Positions 51,264-59,928 of a stretch of DNA of 64,000 nucleotides are shown piece after piece. Made by a program: the position numbers and the translations under genes. The stretch is from the NCBI RefSeq assembly GCF_000317145.1, contig NC_019697.1, forward strand, positions 2,046,001 through 2,110,000, read 5' to 3'. Source of the DNA: Chamaesiphon minutus PCC 6605. Lineage in GTDB: Bacteria; Cyanobacteriota; Cyanobacteriia; Cyanobacteriales; Chamaesiphonaceae. The first letter of the stretch is position 1; each line of letters begins with the position of its first letter. Below the pieces are notes generated by a model. It searched no databases, was not told where the DNA came from, and was given only the letters and a program-made list of their open reading frames with translations.

Positions 51264-52325
51264 TTATCCACTATTTACTATCACCCTAACCCGTACCTGA
51301 CCACTGCCCCACTGGTCGCGAAGCAACCCGATCGCGTTTGTCAGCGGACAACTATTAAAAGCTAATTTACGTCCCTGCTTGGCAACGGTTGTTAACTGTT
51401 GCGGATCGGTACGAATCGTAATCTCATCTGGGTCGTCAACCTCGATCGATCCGGTCAAATACATCACTGCACTAGGATATCGATCGAGCAGCTTATCTAG
51501 CTTGGGTGTAACTTCTTCATCAGCCCAAGCCATCGATTCAATCGTAGTGACGACCTTTCGCCCCACCTTGCCTGTAATGCGTTCGCTGACGATTTGATGT
51601 TCTAAATCTGGACGATTGCTAACTTGATACAGCTCGTCAGCAGTGGAGAGAGGATGAACTAAAAATGTACTGGCATCTCGTTGTTCGATGACTACATAAT
51701 CATCCTTAATCCGAGCGCGATCGAATGTTCGTACCCCGTCAATGCGGACGACGATCTGATGCGTATTCCCTTTCTGATTTAGTAGCTCCTGAACCCCGCG
51801 CGGAGTGGCTAGAATCTCATTGAGGGAAGCACTCATCCCCCCGTTAGTATTGATATTCATCACTAGCAAAAACACCGCTACCACCAGGACTAAAATCGCG
51901 TATTCCCAGTTGGAGCCAGTCGATAGCCGTAGGTTTCGGTTCCCAGGCACGACACAGCGCAAGTTCGCGGGAAAGAATAGTTGAATTCCCGACTTAGTAA
52001 TCGCATCCACGAGATAGCCAAACGTGTACCCAATCTCGATCGCATGTGCCAGCCGCCAGGAGATAACCGAGCTATAAGCCAGCCCGTAGACCAATGAAGC
52101 GATCGCGACTGAAGCCAGGATCGAATGCGTACAACTGCGATGGGGAAACCTCTTCTCTAGCAGTCGAGAGATCGGAAACAATACTCGTCCGGCTGGCGAC
52201 TTACTCAGATCTACGTCGGGTAACAGTCCAGCGATCGCACCAGAACTAATCAGCATCGGATCGGCAGTCCCCAAAACCAAGCCAGTCATCAGACCACTAA
52301 TAGCTAGATGGGTCAATGTCATCAT
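51264..52325 (-). CDS. YdjM-like membrane metal-dependent hydrolase with C-terminal soluble domain
   Basis: 353 residues. The N-terminal ~150 residues carry LTHLAISGLMTGLVLG, LLPDVDLSKS and HRSCTHSILASVAIASLVYG, the conserved His/Asp pattern of YdjM/DUF457 proteins with four or five helices. A further transmembrane helix (YAILVLVVAVFLLVMNI) leads to a ~200-residue soluble C-terminal domain, unusual for the family (DGVRTFDRARIKDDYVVIEQ). Family members are membrane-bound predicted hydrolases, some SOS-controlled. Starts just inside a heptad array. Confidence 0.75.
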   Translation of the reverse strand: MMTLTHLAISGLMTGLVLGTADPMLISSGAIAGLLPDVDLSKSPAGRVLFPISRLLEKRFPHRSCTHSILASVAIASLVYGLAYSSVISWRLAHAIEIGYTFGYLVDAITKSGIQLFFPANLRCVVPGNRNLRLSTGSNWEYAILVLVVAVFLLVMNINTNGGMSASLNEILATPRGVQELLNQKGNTHQIVVRIDGVRTFDRARIKDDYVVIEQRDASTFLVHPLSTADELYQVSNRPDLEHQIVSERITGKVGRKVVTTIESMAWADEEVTPKLDKLLDRYPSAVMYLTGSIEVDDPDEITIRTDPQQLTTVAKQGRKLAFNSCPLTNAIGLLRDQWGSGQVRVRVIVNSG

Positions 52326-52326
52326 G

Positions 52327-52396
52327 AATTTAGTTAATAGTTAATAGTTAATAGTTAATAGTTAATAGTTAATAGTTAATAGTTAATAGTTAATAA
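52327..52396. repeat. TTAATAG heptad array (about 9 units)
   Basis: GTTAATA is repeated in tandem from 52330 to 52396. It lies directly between the start of the 52325 gene and the stop (52397) of the interrupted four-helix-bundle gene. Confidence 0.9.
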
Positions 52397-52589
52397 CTAT
52401 TTGTTTTCTTTGGTTGTTTTGATGATTGAGGTTAGGAGCTTTAATAGCTCTTCTACATCTAAGTGAATAGATTGATAGCTTTTTTCTTCTATATAGCCTG
52501 ACTGGTGTAGTAACTCTATCCAGTACTCAGTCTCGTTTGCTTCCTTGAGAGCGATCGCTAGTTTGTGAATAAAGTCTGCTTTACTTTCT

Positions 52590-54030
52590 CAATAGTCCGG
52601 ACACCTTTTGAAAAGAAAAATGATCGATCGATCCAAAAAAAGCAATTCATCGCTTAAAGTACAAGTAGAACCCAAGTACCAGATGAATTGCCCTATGGAT
52701 ATTGTACAGAACCTACTTGCCAAAGTGGGTAATTTAGCAAACCGCAACGCCAGTTCTTAGCCAGTATATTTGTGACGTTGTTTGTGGTATGCGGCAAGGC
52801 AAACTTTACTAATCTCAGTCGTTATGGGCAGTATAGCGAACGAACATACCGTCGTCAGTACAAAAAAACATTCGATTTCATTCCCTTCCACGCGCAGACA
52901 ATTGCAGCAGCAATTGAACCAAATCGAGAGCAGATCGCAGCGATTGATTGCTCATTTATCAGCAAGAGTGGAAAACAGACATGGGGAGTAGATAATTTCT
53001 ATAACGGTAGTATCAGCAAGTCTCAAAAAGGGTTAGAAATTTCGGTGATTGCAGTGGTGGATGTATTAGCCCATCAAGGTTACACTCTCTCAGTACAACA
53101 AACTGCAAAAACCGAGCGTCAACCCATCCCCGACGCGAAACCAACGGCGAAGAAGAAGCGTAAATCGAAGTCGAAATCGAAGTCGAAATCGAAGTCGAAA
53201 TCTAAATCTAAATCGAAAGCGAAAACAGAACCAGTGATTTCTGAGCGAGTCAAAGGCTATCTGAAACAACTGAAAATAGCTCGCTCCCATTTGCCTGCGG
53301 TAGTAAAATATTTAACCGCAGACAGCTTTTACAGTAAGAAATCTGTTGTTGATGGGGTGATTGAGCTAGACCTTCATTTGATTAGCAAATTGCGGATTGA
53401 TGCGGATCTACGATACTGCTACACTGGCAAGCAAAAGCCCAAAGGTGCGCCGCGTAAGTATGATGGCAAGGTGAATTTGAGTGATTTGTCCCGACTGGAA
53501 TTCGGTGGTGAGTTAGCTAATGGCACTAAATTGTATAGCCAAGTGGTTTGGCATGTTTCACTTAAACGTAAAATTCGCATCGTTTACTTGGTTGACCAAC
53601 GTCATCCCGAGAAGCAGCGAGTAGCTTTGCTCTTTTCTACCGACACGATGATTAATCCCATCAGTCTGTACGAGTACTACAAATCTCGGTTTCAAATCGA
53701 ATTCATCTTTCGTGATGCCAAACAATTTACTGGGCTTTGCGACTGTCAATCCCGCCACCAACAATCCCTGGATTTTCATTTCAATGCATCCTTGGCAGCT
53801 CTCAATATTGCCAAGCTTGAACAGCAAAAAACTCAGTCGGATACTGGGGAAGATTCACAGCCGCAATCTTTTTCAATGGCAACTTACAAGCGGCTAGCTC
53901 TCAATGGACATCTACTTGAGCGGTTTATTTCCATGTTAGAACTTGACCCGACTTTGATTAAATCCCATCCTAACTACGATAGTCTTCTCCACTATGGCTC
54001 TCTAGCTCCATAAATCTGTCCGGACTATTG
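52590..54030 (+). mobile_element. IS4-type insertion sequence with 5-bp target duplication
   Basis: Perfect 14-bp ends CAATAGTCCGGACA (52590-52603) and TGTCCGGACTATTG (54017-54030). TTTCT is present on both sides (52585-52589, 54031-54035). Length 1441 bp. Confidence 0.85.
52695..54013 (+). pseudogene. DDE transposase (IS4 superfamily), N-terminus frameshifted
   Basis: ATG 52695 reads MDIVQNLLAKVGNLANR then stops; from about 52737, in another frame, KPQRQFLASIFVTLFVVCGK continues without a stop to 54013. The catalytic Asp is in IAAIDCSFISKSGK, and the third acidic residue region is SRFQIEFIFRDAKQFTGL. A lysine/serine repeat (KSKSKSKS, residues about 130-150) is unusual and shows as GAAGTCGAAATC repeats in the DNA. 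Either a programmed frameshift near TTTAGCAAA or, more likely, a mutation. Confidence 0.75.
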
Positions 54031-54199
54031 TTTCTGCATACTGAGATTCCCGTACCAACGCACCAATCGCAGTACCACTTCTCAAAACCTGTTTGCTAAG
54101 AACATACTCTTTCTTCTCTTCCTTCAAATATCGATACAGTTTCACAATCCTCAATGCAAACCGAAAAGACTTATCCCTAACCGGACTATTCATTATCAA

Positions 54200-54226
54200 C
54201 CATCAACTATTAACTATTAACTATTA
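54200..54226. repeat. heptad array (TTAACTA), split by the next IS
   Basis: CAACTATTAACTATTAACTA then TTA continues on the other side of the following IS as TATTAACTATTAACTAATC (55721 on), so the two halves were one array. Confidence 0.8.
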
Positions 54227-55720
54227 CTCGATGTTCAAGTTTTTAAGCTACAGCTCGACGATTGAGGGAGGGAGTGGGTTCTAAGCGACCTAAATCTCTA
54301 CCACTCATATGTTTACCAGACGATCTCAAAAGGAAAAACTCCTGAACTGATTGACTTAATTGATTCAACTGCTCAACCGGATTAGGTGCTTGTAGCAACT
54401 GCTCAAAATATAACAACAAAGCTTCCATCTGAAGATTGCGGAGTAGACTGCCCACAGTATATGCGGGCAGCTTGCTGTCAACGCGGGCTATTTGTCTCGG
54501 GTGAAGCAAGAGGCATAAGTCAAGCAACAGACTCAGGGTCAGGCCACGGCTTGTCCCTTCTTTACCTGTTTGCTTGGCCAACTGCGCCCAACCTTCATAA
54601 GACTTCCAGTCCTCGATGAAAACCTCTACTAACCATCTCAGTGTATACGCTTGGATGATATCTATGGTGCGCCAAGTCAGATCCGTAGCAACTAAATATC
54701 GATAATCTTGCTCACCCGGATACTTCAGCGCAATCACAAATCGCTTTTTTCCGTGAGCACAAACTTCCACTCTGATACTTCCAACATTGGCTGTAATGGC
54801 AGGTTGACCTCGAATACTCAACTCTTGAGGAACTCCCGGATAACTTGAAAAATAGTGCTTTAGGCTTTGTTTTCGGCCTCGAAAACGAATATTTTGGTTA
54901 TAACGCAATTGGCTAATGACTTGGACTCCACCAAATAAGCCTGATGCTGCATCCATGAATTTTGCCTGACCATATAGTGCATCAGCAACGACGGCTTTGA
55001 TCTTGATTTGACTGTGGTGCTTCCGAAACTGCTCCATTAATCGCAACACTAATTCTGGTTTAGTTGGGTAGTCTGGATTATGGGGTGGAGCCTCTGGGCG
55101 GTTTTTTTTCGCGATACCTTTCTTTCTCAGACGTTGATCTTCTCTTGTCCATGCTTGTTGTTGAGGGTCAGGTTGATAGACCTCAAATCCAACTGGCAAG
55201 CTCACTTTGTCAGTAACTAGTATTAATAACACTATGTTTTGACCATTTATATATCCCCCGCTACCTTTGTCTCTGATTTTATGGGTTTTGAATAACCTTG
55301 GTGTCTTCTTACTGCGCTGATGATCTGAGTCGTCAGTCACCAAAGTACCTCCAGAAATACCATACTGCTTGAGCACTATTGCTATACTAACTTGAAGCAT
55401 CATCTCCCATGGCAGTTTGGATTTGCGAAACATCCATGATAAGGCTCCCAGGCTGTATTTCCCCAGGCTCACCCGTTCAAATCTTGCCCAGCATACGCTG
55501 TTCGTCAGTATTATGCCCATCAGACAGAATCCGATCCATCCACGCTGAATTCTGCTCAAGCCCCCATCTGGATTGTAACTTTTCAGTCCCTTGTTCAATT
55601 CGTTGATAAAGTCTTCGATGAAGGGCAAAGGCTTATTGAGTAGCATGTCTTTACCTTTCTATACCGATCCTTCATCCCATATCATACACTTCAGCAGTTT
55701 TCAAAAACTTGAACATCGAG
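54227..55720 (-). mobile_element. IS4-type insertion sequence inserted in a heptad array
   Basis: Ends CTCGATGTTCAAGTTTTT (54227 on) and its complement AAAAACTTGAACATCGAG (to 55720). The flanks are TATTA on both sides, a 5-bp duplication. Length 1494 bp. Confidence 0.8.
54243..55646 (-). CDS. IS4-family DDE transposase
   Basis: 467 residues, uninterrupted. The acidic triad is visible: GTLVTDDSDHQRSKKT, IKAVVADALYGQAKFMDAA and LRWLVEVFIEDWKSYEGWAQ (YREK-like region). The element appears intact with both ends, so it may be active. Confidence 0.85.
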   Translation of the reverse strand: MLLNKPLPFIEDFINELNKGLKSYNPDGGLSRIQRGWIGFCLMGIILTNSVCWARFERVSLGKYSLGALSWMFRKSKLPWEMMLQVSIAIVLKQYGISGGTLVTDDSDHQRSKKTPRLFKTHKIRDKGSGGYINGQNIVLLILVTDKVSLPVGFEVYQPDPQQQAWTREDQRLRKKGIAKKNRPEAPPHNPDYPTKPELVLRLMEQFRKHHSQIKIKAVVADALYGQAKFMDAASGLFGGVQVISQLRYNQNIRFRGRKQSLKHYFSSYPGVPQELSIRGQPAITANVGSIRVEVCAHGKKRFVIALKYPGEQDYRYLVATDLTWRTIDIIQAYTLRWLVEVFIEDWKSYEGWAQLAKQTGKEGTSRGLTLSLLLDLCLLLHPRQIARVDSKLPAYTVGSLLRNLQMEALLLYFEQLLQAPNPVEQLNQLSQSVQEFFLLRSSGKHMSGRDLGRLEPTPSLNRRAVA

Positions 55721-55729
55721 TATTAACTA

Positions 55730-56548
55730 TTAACTAATCTTCTTTGAGTCTTTCGGCAGAGTCCGCAGCATGTAGGTGATTCCGATCAGTAAGGCTCCAC
55801 CCATACCCGCGATGACATACAGAAGTCTGCTATCCGTCCCGATAGCAAAGAACCGCAGCATCACAAATCCGGTCGCGGCGAGAATCAGCAGCGGGGTAAT
55901 GTCGAAGTAATCGCCTCTGTCCCCTGCTTCGACTTCCAGACCCAAGTACTCTTCATCGATCGATCGAATTGCTAAAGCTGGATTACCACCAGCTCTTTGT
56001 TGTAGGTCTGCCAGTTGGGATTGGCTCAAGTTTAGTCCCCGCAAAACCGCCGCCGCTTCCATCAAATCACGGATGAAATAGTCGGGTAGCGGTCGAAGGA
56101 TTAGGGGTGGAGTATTCAAAAATATGTCTGTTCTCGGCGGTTTGGTAGCTGCTAGAAGTAACGAGCAGCCTTGTCTCTGGATATTTTTTAGCCAAGTCCG
56201 AAACTTTGGATCGAGCTGGTGGGCATCATCAAAGACTAGGAAGGTGGCGGGGTTCGATCGCATGTAATCGCTCACCGCCCACCGCAGCTTTTCAACAGTC
56301 AAAGCTTTACCTTCCAGCTCGATCGTGTCGATCGCGAGCTGTTCGCAGATGGATATGAGCATTTGCCGCTGTGTAGCAGGGGCGAGAATCGCTGCCAGTG
56401 CGTAACCGTCGGCGATTAGTTCTTCTCTGACCGCATCCAACAATATTGTTTTCCCACTGCCTTCATCGCCACAGAGGAGAATCGATCCATTAGCCTTCAG
56501 AGCCGCTAGGATTCGAGCTTTCTCCTCCAGGCGATAAATTTTAAACAT
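55730..56548 (-). CDS. AAA ATPase (ExeA/TniB-like) with two C-terminal transmembrane helices
   Basis: 272 residues. Walker A LLCGDEGSGKTILLDAV (about 24-40), Walker B TFLVFDDAHQLDP, sensor LLLAATKPP and winged-helix-like C-terminal part. Two transmembrane segments follow (ITPLLILAATGFVMLRFFAI, LLYVIAGMGGALLIGITYML). ExeA-like ATPases with membrane anchors energise assembly of envelope secretion machinery. The start overlaps the small membrane gene upstream, and the 3' end abuts the heptad array. Confidence 0.75.
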   Translation of the reverse strand: MFKIYRLEEKARILAALKANGSILLCGDEGSGKTILLDAVREELIADGYALAAILAPATQRQMLISICEQLAIDTIELEGKALTVEKLRWAVSDYMRSNPATFLVFDDAHQLDPKFRTWLKNIQRQGCSLLLAATKPPRTDIFLNTPPLILRPLPDYFIRDLMEAAAVLRGLNLSQSQLADLQQRAGGNPALAIRSIDEEYLGLEVEAGDRGDYFDITPLLILAATGFVMLRFFAIGTDSRLLYVIAGMGGALLIGITYMLRTLPKDSKKIS

Positions 56549-56714
56549 TGCGTGAGATCGGGTTATTTAGAGGACGCTGAGTCGGCGAGCTGGGGTTGGT
56601 AACGTTAACCACGACGAACAATCCGAGAATTAATGGCAACGTCCAAAAGTCGCTCAACAGTAGCAAAATACCTAACAACAGGGCGTTGAGACATTCTTCA
56701 GCTATGGTTCGCAG
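56541..56714 (-). CDS. small membrane protein overlapping the ATPase start
   Basis: The leftward frame reads LRTIAEECLNALLLGILLLL, SDFWTLPLILGLFVVVNVTN then a polar tail (PSSPTQRPLNNPISRNV). Its TAA (56543-56541) overlaps ATG 56548 of the ATPase gene. There is no ATG; CTG 56714 or TTG 56678 are possible starts, with coupling to the gene at 56723. One or two membrane helices predicted. Confidence 0.4.
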   Translation of the reverse strand: MRTIAEECLNALLLGILLLLSDFWTLPLILGLFVVVNVTNPSSPTQRPLNNPISRNV

Positions 56715-56722
56715 ATTAAAGT

Positions 56723-57373
56723 TTAAGCCGCTTTCGGTAGTCGCTGTGCGGCGGCGATTAACGATGCGGCTAACCCTTTTGGGTCGGTCTGTGTGAACTG
56801 AAAGCTATCTAACTGCGCCCGTAATGTGGGGTCTAGCAAATGAGGATTGTTAATGTACTGGTCTGCCAAGGCATTTTCAGCAAGTAACATTGCTGTAGCT
56901 TTGCGTTGAGCCTTGATTACTAAATGTTGAGCCAGAACATTTTCAACTAGATCTGGTGAGGAGTTGTCAAACATTCCTGTAAATTCACCCGTAACACTAG
57001 ACAGAATATCGGGATGTCCTAGCAGATCGGCTAATTCATCTCCTTCTGGAGTAGTAATTAATTCTCCGGCTGGTGAATCTTGATTAGAGATTCGAGCGGG
57101 AATTTCAGGCTCTTTTATCGATGAGACAGGACGATCGGAATAGTTAGCTAATAGCTTGGGAAATCCATCGGGGCTACCAGTCTGTGAAATATATCGATCG
57201 AAATCTGTAAATACCTCTAGTTGCTCTGGACTGAGGTAGTAAAACCTGCCCTCTTTCACCAATCGATCGGGCGTGAAACCCAGCATAGCCAATCGATTCA
57301 CTCTCGTATTCTTTCCAATCTTAAATTTTTCATCTAAATCGGAAGTTTTTACTCTAGTTGTTTTAGCAGTCAT
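56723..57373 (-). CDS. hypothetical protein with MerR-like N-terminus (216 aa)
   Basis: ATG 57373 preferred. The N-terminal ~70 residues (KIGKNTRVNRLAMLGFTPDR, LVKEGRFYYLSPEQLEVFTD) look like a winged helix or MerR-type DNA-binding element. An acidic linker and a C-terminal helical bundle follow (ENVLAQHLVIKAQRKATAML). Not identified. Upstream member of the leftward cluster with the membrane protein and ATPase. Confidence 0.55.
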   Translation of the reverse strand: MTAKTTRVKTSDLDEKFKIGKNTRVNRLAMLGFTPDRLVKEGRFYYLSPEQLEVFTDFDRYISQTGSPDGFPKLLANYSDRPVSSIKEPEIPARISNQDSPAGELITTPEGDELADLLGHPDILSSVTGEFTGMFDNSSPDLVENVLAQHLVIKAQRKATAMLLAENALADQYINNPHLLDPTLRAQLDSFQFTQTDPKGLAASLIAAAQRLPKAA

Positions 57374-57700
57374 ATTCAATAGGGTAATAGTTGTCTATTC
57401 ACAGCAAAGCTAGGGCAAATAATTTGCCCTTTCTCTCCGACTTTATTCGACAGAATTAAAAGTAATTCTCAAAGTAAAGGTATTGTAAGTAGTATCAACT
57501 AATACCTGTAGAAAACTATTTATTTTAAGAAAGTTTTACGAAAGCTGGGATTCATCTACGCCTTTTGTCTTAGTACGGAAATCGATCGAGATCGAAAGAT
57601 ACGAATACTCAGTCAAAAGACGTAGAGGTTTTCGACCTGTCGTTGGCGTAGCCTCTCAGAATGAGAATCACAAAGTACATCGGCAGGACAGGAACGGCGA
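57374..57700. other. intergenic with a dispersed repeat
   Basis: No gene. 57641-57668 (GTTGGCGTAGCCTCTCAGAA) is a dispersed repeat of the type also in the genes at 34679 and 36430. Otherwise AT-rich with no clear hairpin. Confidence 0.45.
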
Positions 57701-57958
57701 TTATCTTCGCAGGATCGGGAAATTGTGTTCGGGGAGCTGTGGGGGGGCGATCTTGTTACCTGAAGATGATATCGCCACGGTAGGCGCGAGGAAAGTCAAA
57801 AATAGCAACAGCAAGAACAGTGGCGGACTCATTTTGACTCTTTTAAATCTTGCTGTCAGCAGCGACAGCGGACTTGTTTCTGTTTTCTCGGATTTAAACA
57901 TTGCTAGCGAAACCTCAATAATCAGTGACAAATACAATATATCGATTAATTTAAACAC
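57701..57958 (-). CDS. small membrane or exported protein (85 aa)
   Basis: GTG 57958 gives MFKLIDILYLSLIIEVSLAM (a helix), a basic linker and a second hydrophobic segment MSPPLFLLLLFLTFLAPTVA followed by a short polar tail. A start at 57829 would leave only a signal peptide plus ~20 residues. The paired AAACGTTT operator lies 45-70 bp upstream. No family. Confidence 0.5.
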   Translation of the reverse strand: MFKLIDILYLSLIIEVSLAMFKSEKTETSPLSLLTARFKRVKMSPPLFLLLLFLTFLAPTVAISSSGNKIAPPQLPEHNFPILRR

Positions 57959-58002
57959 AGAGTTTTGATGAATTTATCCGCTAAATACCAAAATATAATT
58001 GA

Positions 58003-58031
58003 CAAAACGTTTGAATATTTTGCAAACGTTT
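58003..58031 (-). promoter_or_regulatory. paired AAACGTTT operator
   Basis: AAAACGTTTG and GCAAACGTTTGGAG with centres 19 bp apart (58008, 58027). Almost identical in arrangement to 63162-63193 (AAAACGTTTGGATAATATTC then AAACGTTTAGAG). Confidence 0.75.
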
Positions 58032-58136
58032 GGAGTTTTGATTAATGCTTCAAATCGATAGTCAGTACTAACGTAAGTTGCTAGCTATAGCCTAAATCTA
58101 GGCAGAGGGTAAAGGAAAACACTCCACCTTTACCAT

Positions 58137-59362
58137 GGGAGCATCCCACTTTTTATTTAGCGATCGCAAATTAAACCGTTAAGATAAGCGCAGCGATGCG
58201 CTAATACTTGAGGAACATTTTCAAATTTCCACTGCGCTCCAGAGATTTTAGTCCGACGATCGATCTGCTTAATTGTAGACTCAATGGCACCAGAACCAAT
58301 TGAACAAATTTGTTCAGCTTGAAAATAATAATAATTAATTATACGATGACGATGTTTCTCTAGATAAATACGAAAGTTTTCAGCTTGCTTGAGAGTACAA
58401 TCACCGAACAATTTAATAGTCTCATCAACTTTTCCGTACCAGAGCAGTTTTCTAGCAGCAAATAGTCTTTGATTAGATCCTCCAATTTTATGGAGATTTT
58501 CCATGAGATGAAACCAGTCGAGAATTTCTCTTCTTTCACCAACAGGTACAAATTCCTTGATAATATTCCATACCCCGTCGTGACCATCACCTAAGCAGGT
58601 AACAACTGGTGCTAATTTTTGACTATTTACCCAATTAACAATCACCTCATTTTCTTGAAATGATGAAGCAATTTTTTGCTGTTGATGCAGTACTGTTGCT
58701 TTGTATCCTTTCCAGCTACATATCTCTCCCTTCGGTGTTCTCACTCGAATATTCCCTCCATCCACACTCAATTCTGCCACTGGTGTTTCTGCTTGAGGCA
58801 ATTCAAATTCTTGTCGATGGATTAACCTCTGCTGGGCACTTTTCGATATTTTCACTCCAGTCAAATATTCGATTTCTTCCGTTGTCCTTTCATAAGAAAC
58901 TGATGCACTTATTCGTAGGCAACATGCTTCTAAATATGGACGGATTTGAGTATGACTTTTGATATTTAGCTTGGCTGCTTGTTTACTTGTGATTACTAGT
59001 TCTCCAATTATGCTTTGGATCTGTCTTTTATATCCTCCAGTTTCGACTGTGACATTTTCGATAAAAAAATACCGACTTCTGGCATCACATACTTTTGCAT
59101 TCTCGCTCTCACAGCTTCTTCGATTTTCCCTAAGCTAGTTAGTTCTTCTTTTGGTGTATTCTTATATAAAATCCTGGCAATAGCTTCCGTGTGTCGATCG
59201 AGTTCTTTTTGTTCTTCTGGACTCATTACACTACCTTAATTTACTTAATCTCATTATCTCAAGATTGTAGTCACTTTGCTGCTATTTTTGTCAAATTTCT
59301 CAATCTTCATACTAGTACAGAAGGTTTATCTCCTTGGAGCAAATAAAAAGTGGGATGCTCCC
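58137..59362 (-). mobile_element. ISKra4-type insertion sequence
   Basis: 22-bp ends GGGAGCATCCCACTTTTTAT plus TT at 58137 and its complement ending at 59362. CTTTACCAT is duplicated on both sides (58128-58136, 59363-59371). Length 1226 bp. Confidence 0.85.
58157..59226 (-). pseudogene. ISKra4-family transposase in two frames
   Basis: Frame 1 (59226-59008): SPEEQKELDRHTEAIARILY to the KDRSKA stop. Frame 2 starts by about 59010 (SIIGELVITSKQAAKLNIKS, SYERTTEEIEYLTG) and continues to 58157 with the DDE core (VAELSVDGGNIRVRTPKGEI, TCLGDGHDGVWNIIKE, ILDWFHLMENLHKI, GSGAIESTIKQIDRR). The frame change near AAAGACAGATCC may be programmed or a mutation. The core residues are intact. Confidence 0.8.
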
Positions 59363-59371
59363 CTTTACCAT

Positions 59372-59928
59372 TTACCCCTTCCGCACTAAAAATTCTTAAT
59401 TAGCAACTCAGGTTACTACTAGTATGTGTTAGGCAGTTTACCAACAACATTAAAGCGAGAACATTAATAATATAGATCTAATATCTTCTCGAAACCGTAG
59501 CTAAACACTTTCACTTCTCAATTAAGACCAGAGCCAGTATCGGAAAATAGCTCGATTTCAGTGAAATTGCTTAGAAACTGTATATTTGGTGACATTTTAC
59601 TCTCATAAGCTTAAAATTATATTAAAAATACAAAAAGAAACACCAAGATTGGTGAATCTCTTTTAAAAACCACCCTGACCGTGCTTATAATGAAGCCTTA
59701 ATCGAAAACCCCCAGCAGCGCAGGAATGCACGACCAGGGGTTTTGATTGAGTTTCTGATTGGAGTCAGAAACTAAGTCCGACAAAACAATACAAATTTTA
59801 TGGGAAACCACGCAACCTAACAGGAATTAGGAAGCAGGTGATAGCTAAATCTTAGCGTAAATTTGACGTATCGCCAATATACCCTTCTGATTACATTTAT
59901 CATCCAATCTTAACTTCAGCTAGGTTGT
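59372..59928. other. long non-coding leader of the primase gene with hairpins
   Basis: 557 bp without a gene. AAAACCCC/GGGGTTTT arms (59705-59712, 59737-59744) flank a 24-base loop, and GTTTCTG/CAGAAAC (59751-59757, 59766-59772) forms a second stem. The region is AT-rich before. It may hold promoter, terminator or attenuator and copy-control RNA for the primase gene. Confidence 0.45.

Larger units (their letters stand above)
52397..54193 (-). pseudogene. four-helix-bundle (S23/Avd-like) protein gene split by an IS
   Basis: The N-terminal part (54193-54031) reads NSPVRDKSFRFALRIVKLYR, YLKEEKKEYVLSKQVLRSGT and ALVRESQYAE. The C-terminal part (52589-52397) reads ESKADFIHKLAIALKEANET, EYWIELLHQSGYIEEKSYQS, ending KTTKENK. 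Joining them without the IS and one AGAAA copy gives a normal ~118-residue protein (SQYAESKADFIHKL). Heptad arrays lie immediately before its start and after its stop. Confidence 0.8.

Noticed and set aside
53090-53290. Arg/Phe-repeat leftward frame
   Set aside because: Complement of the Lys/Ser repeat in the IS4-type transposase.
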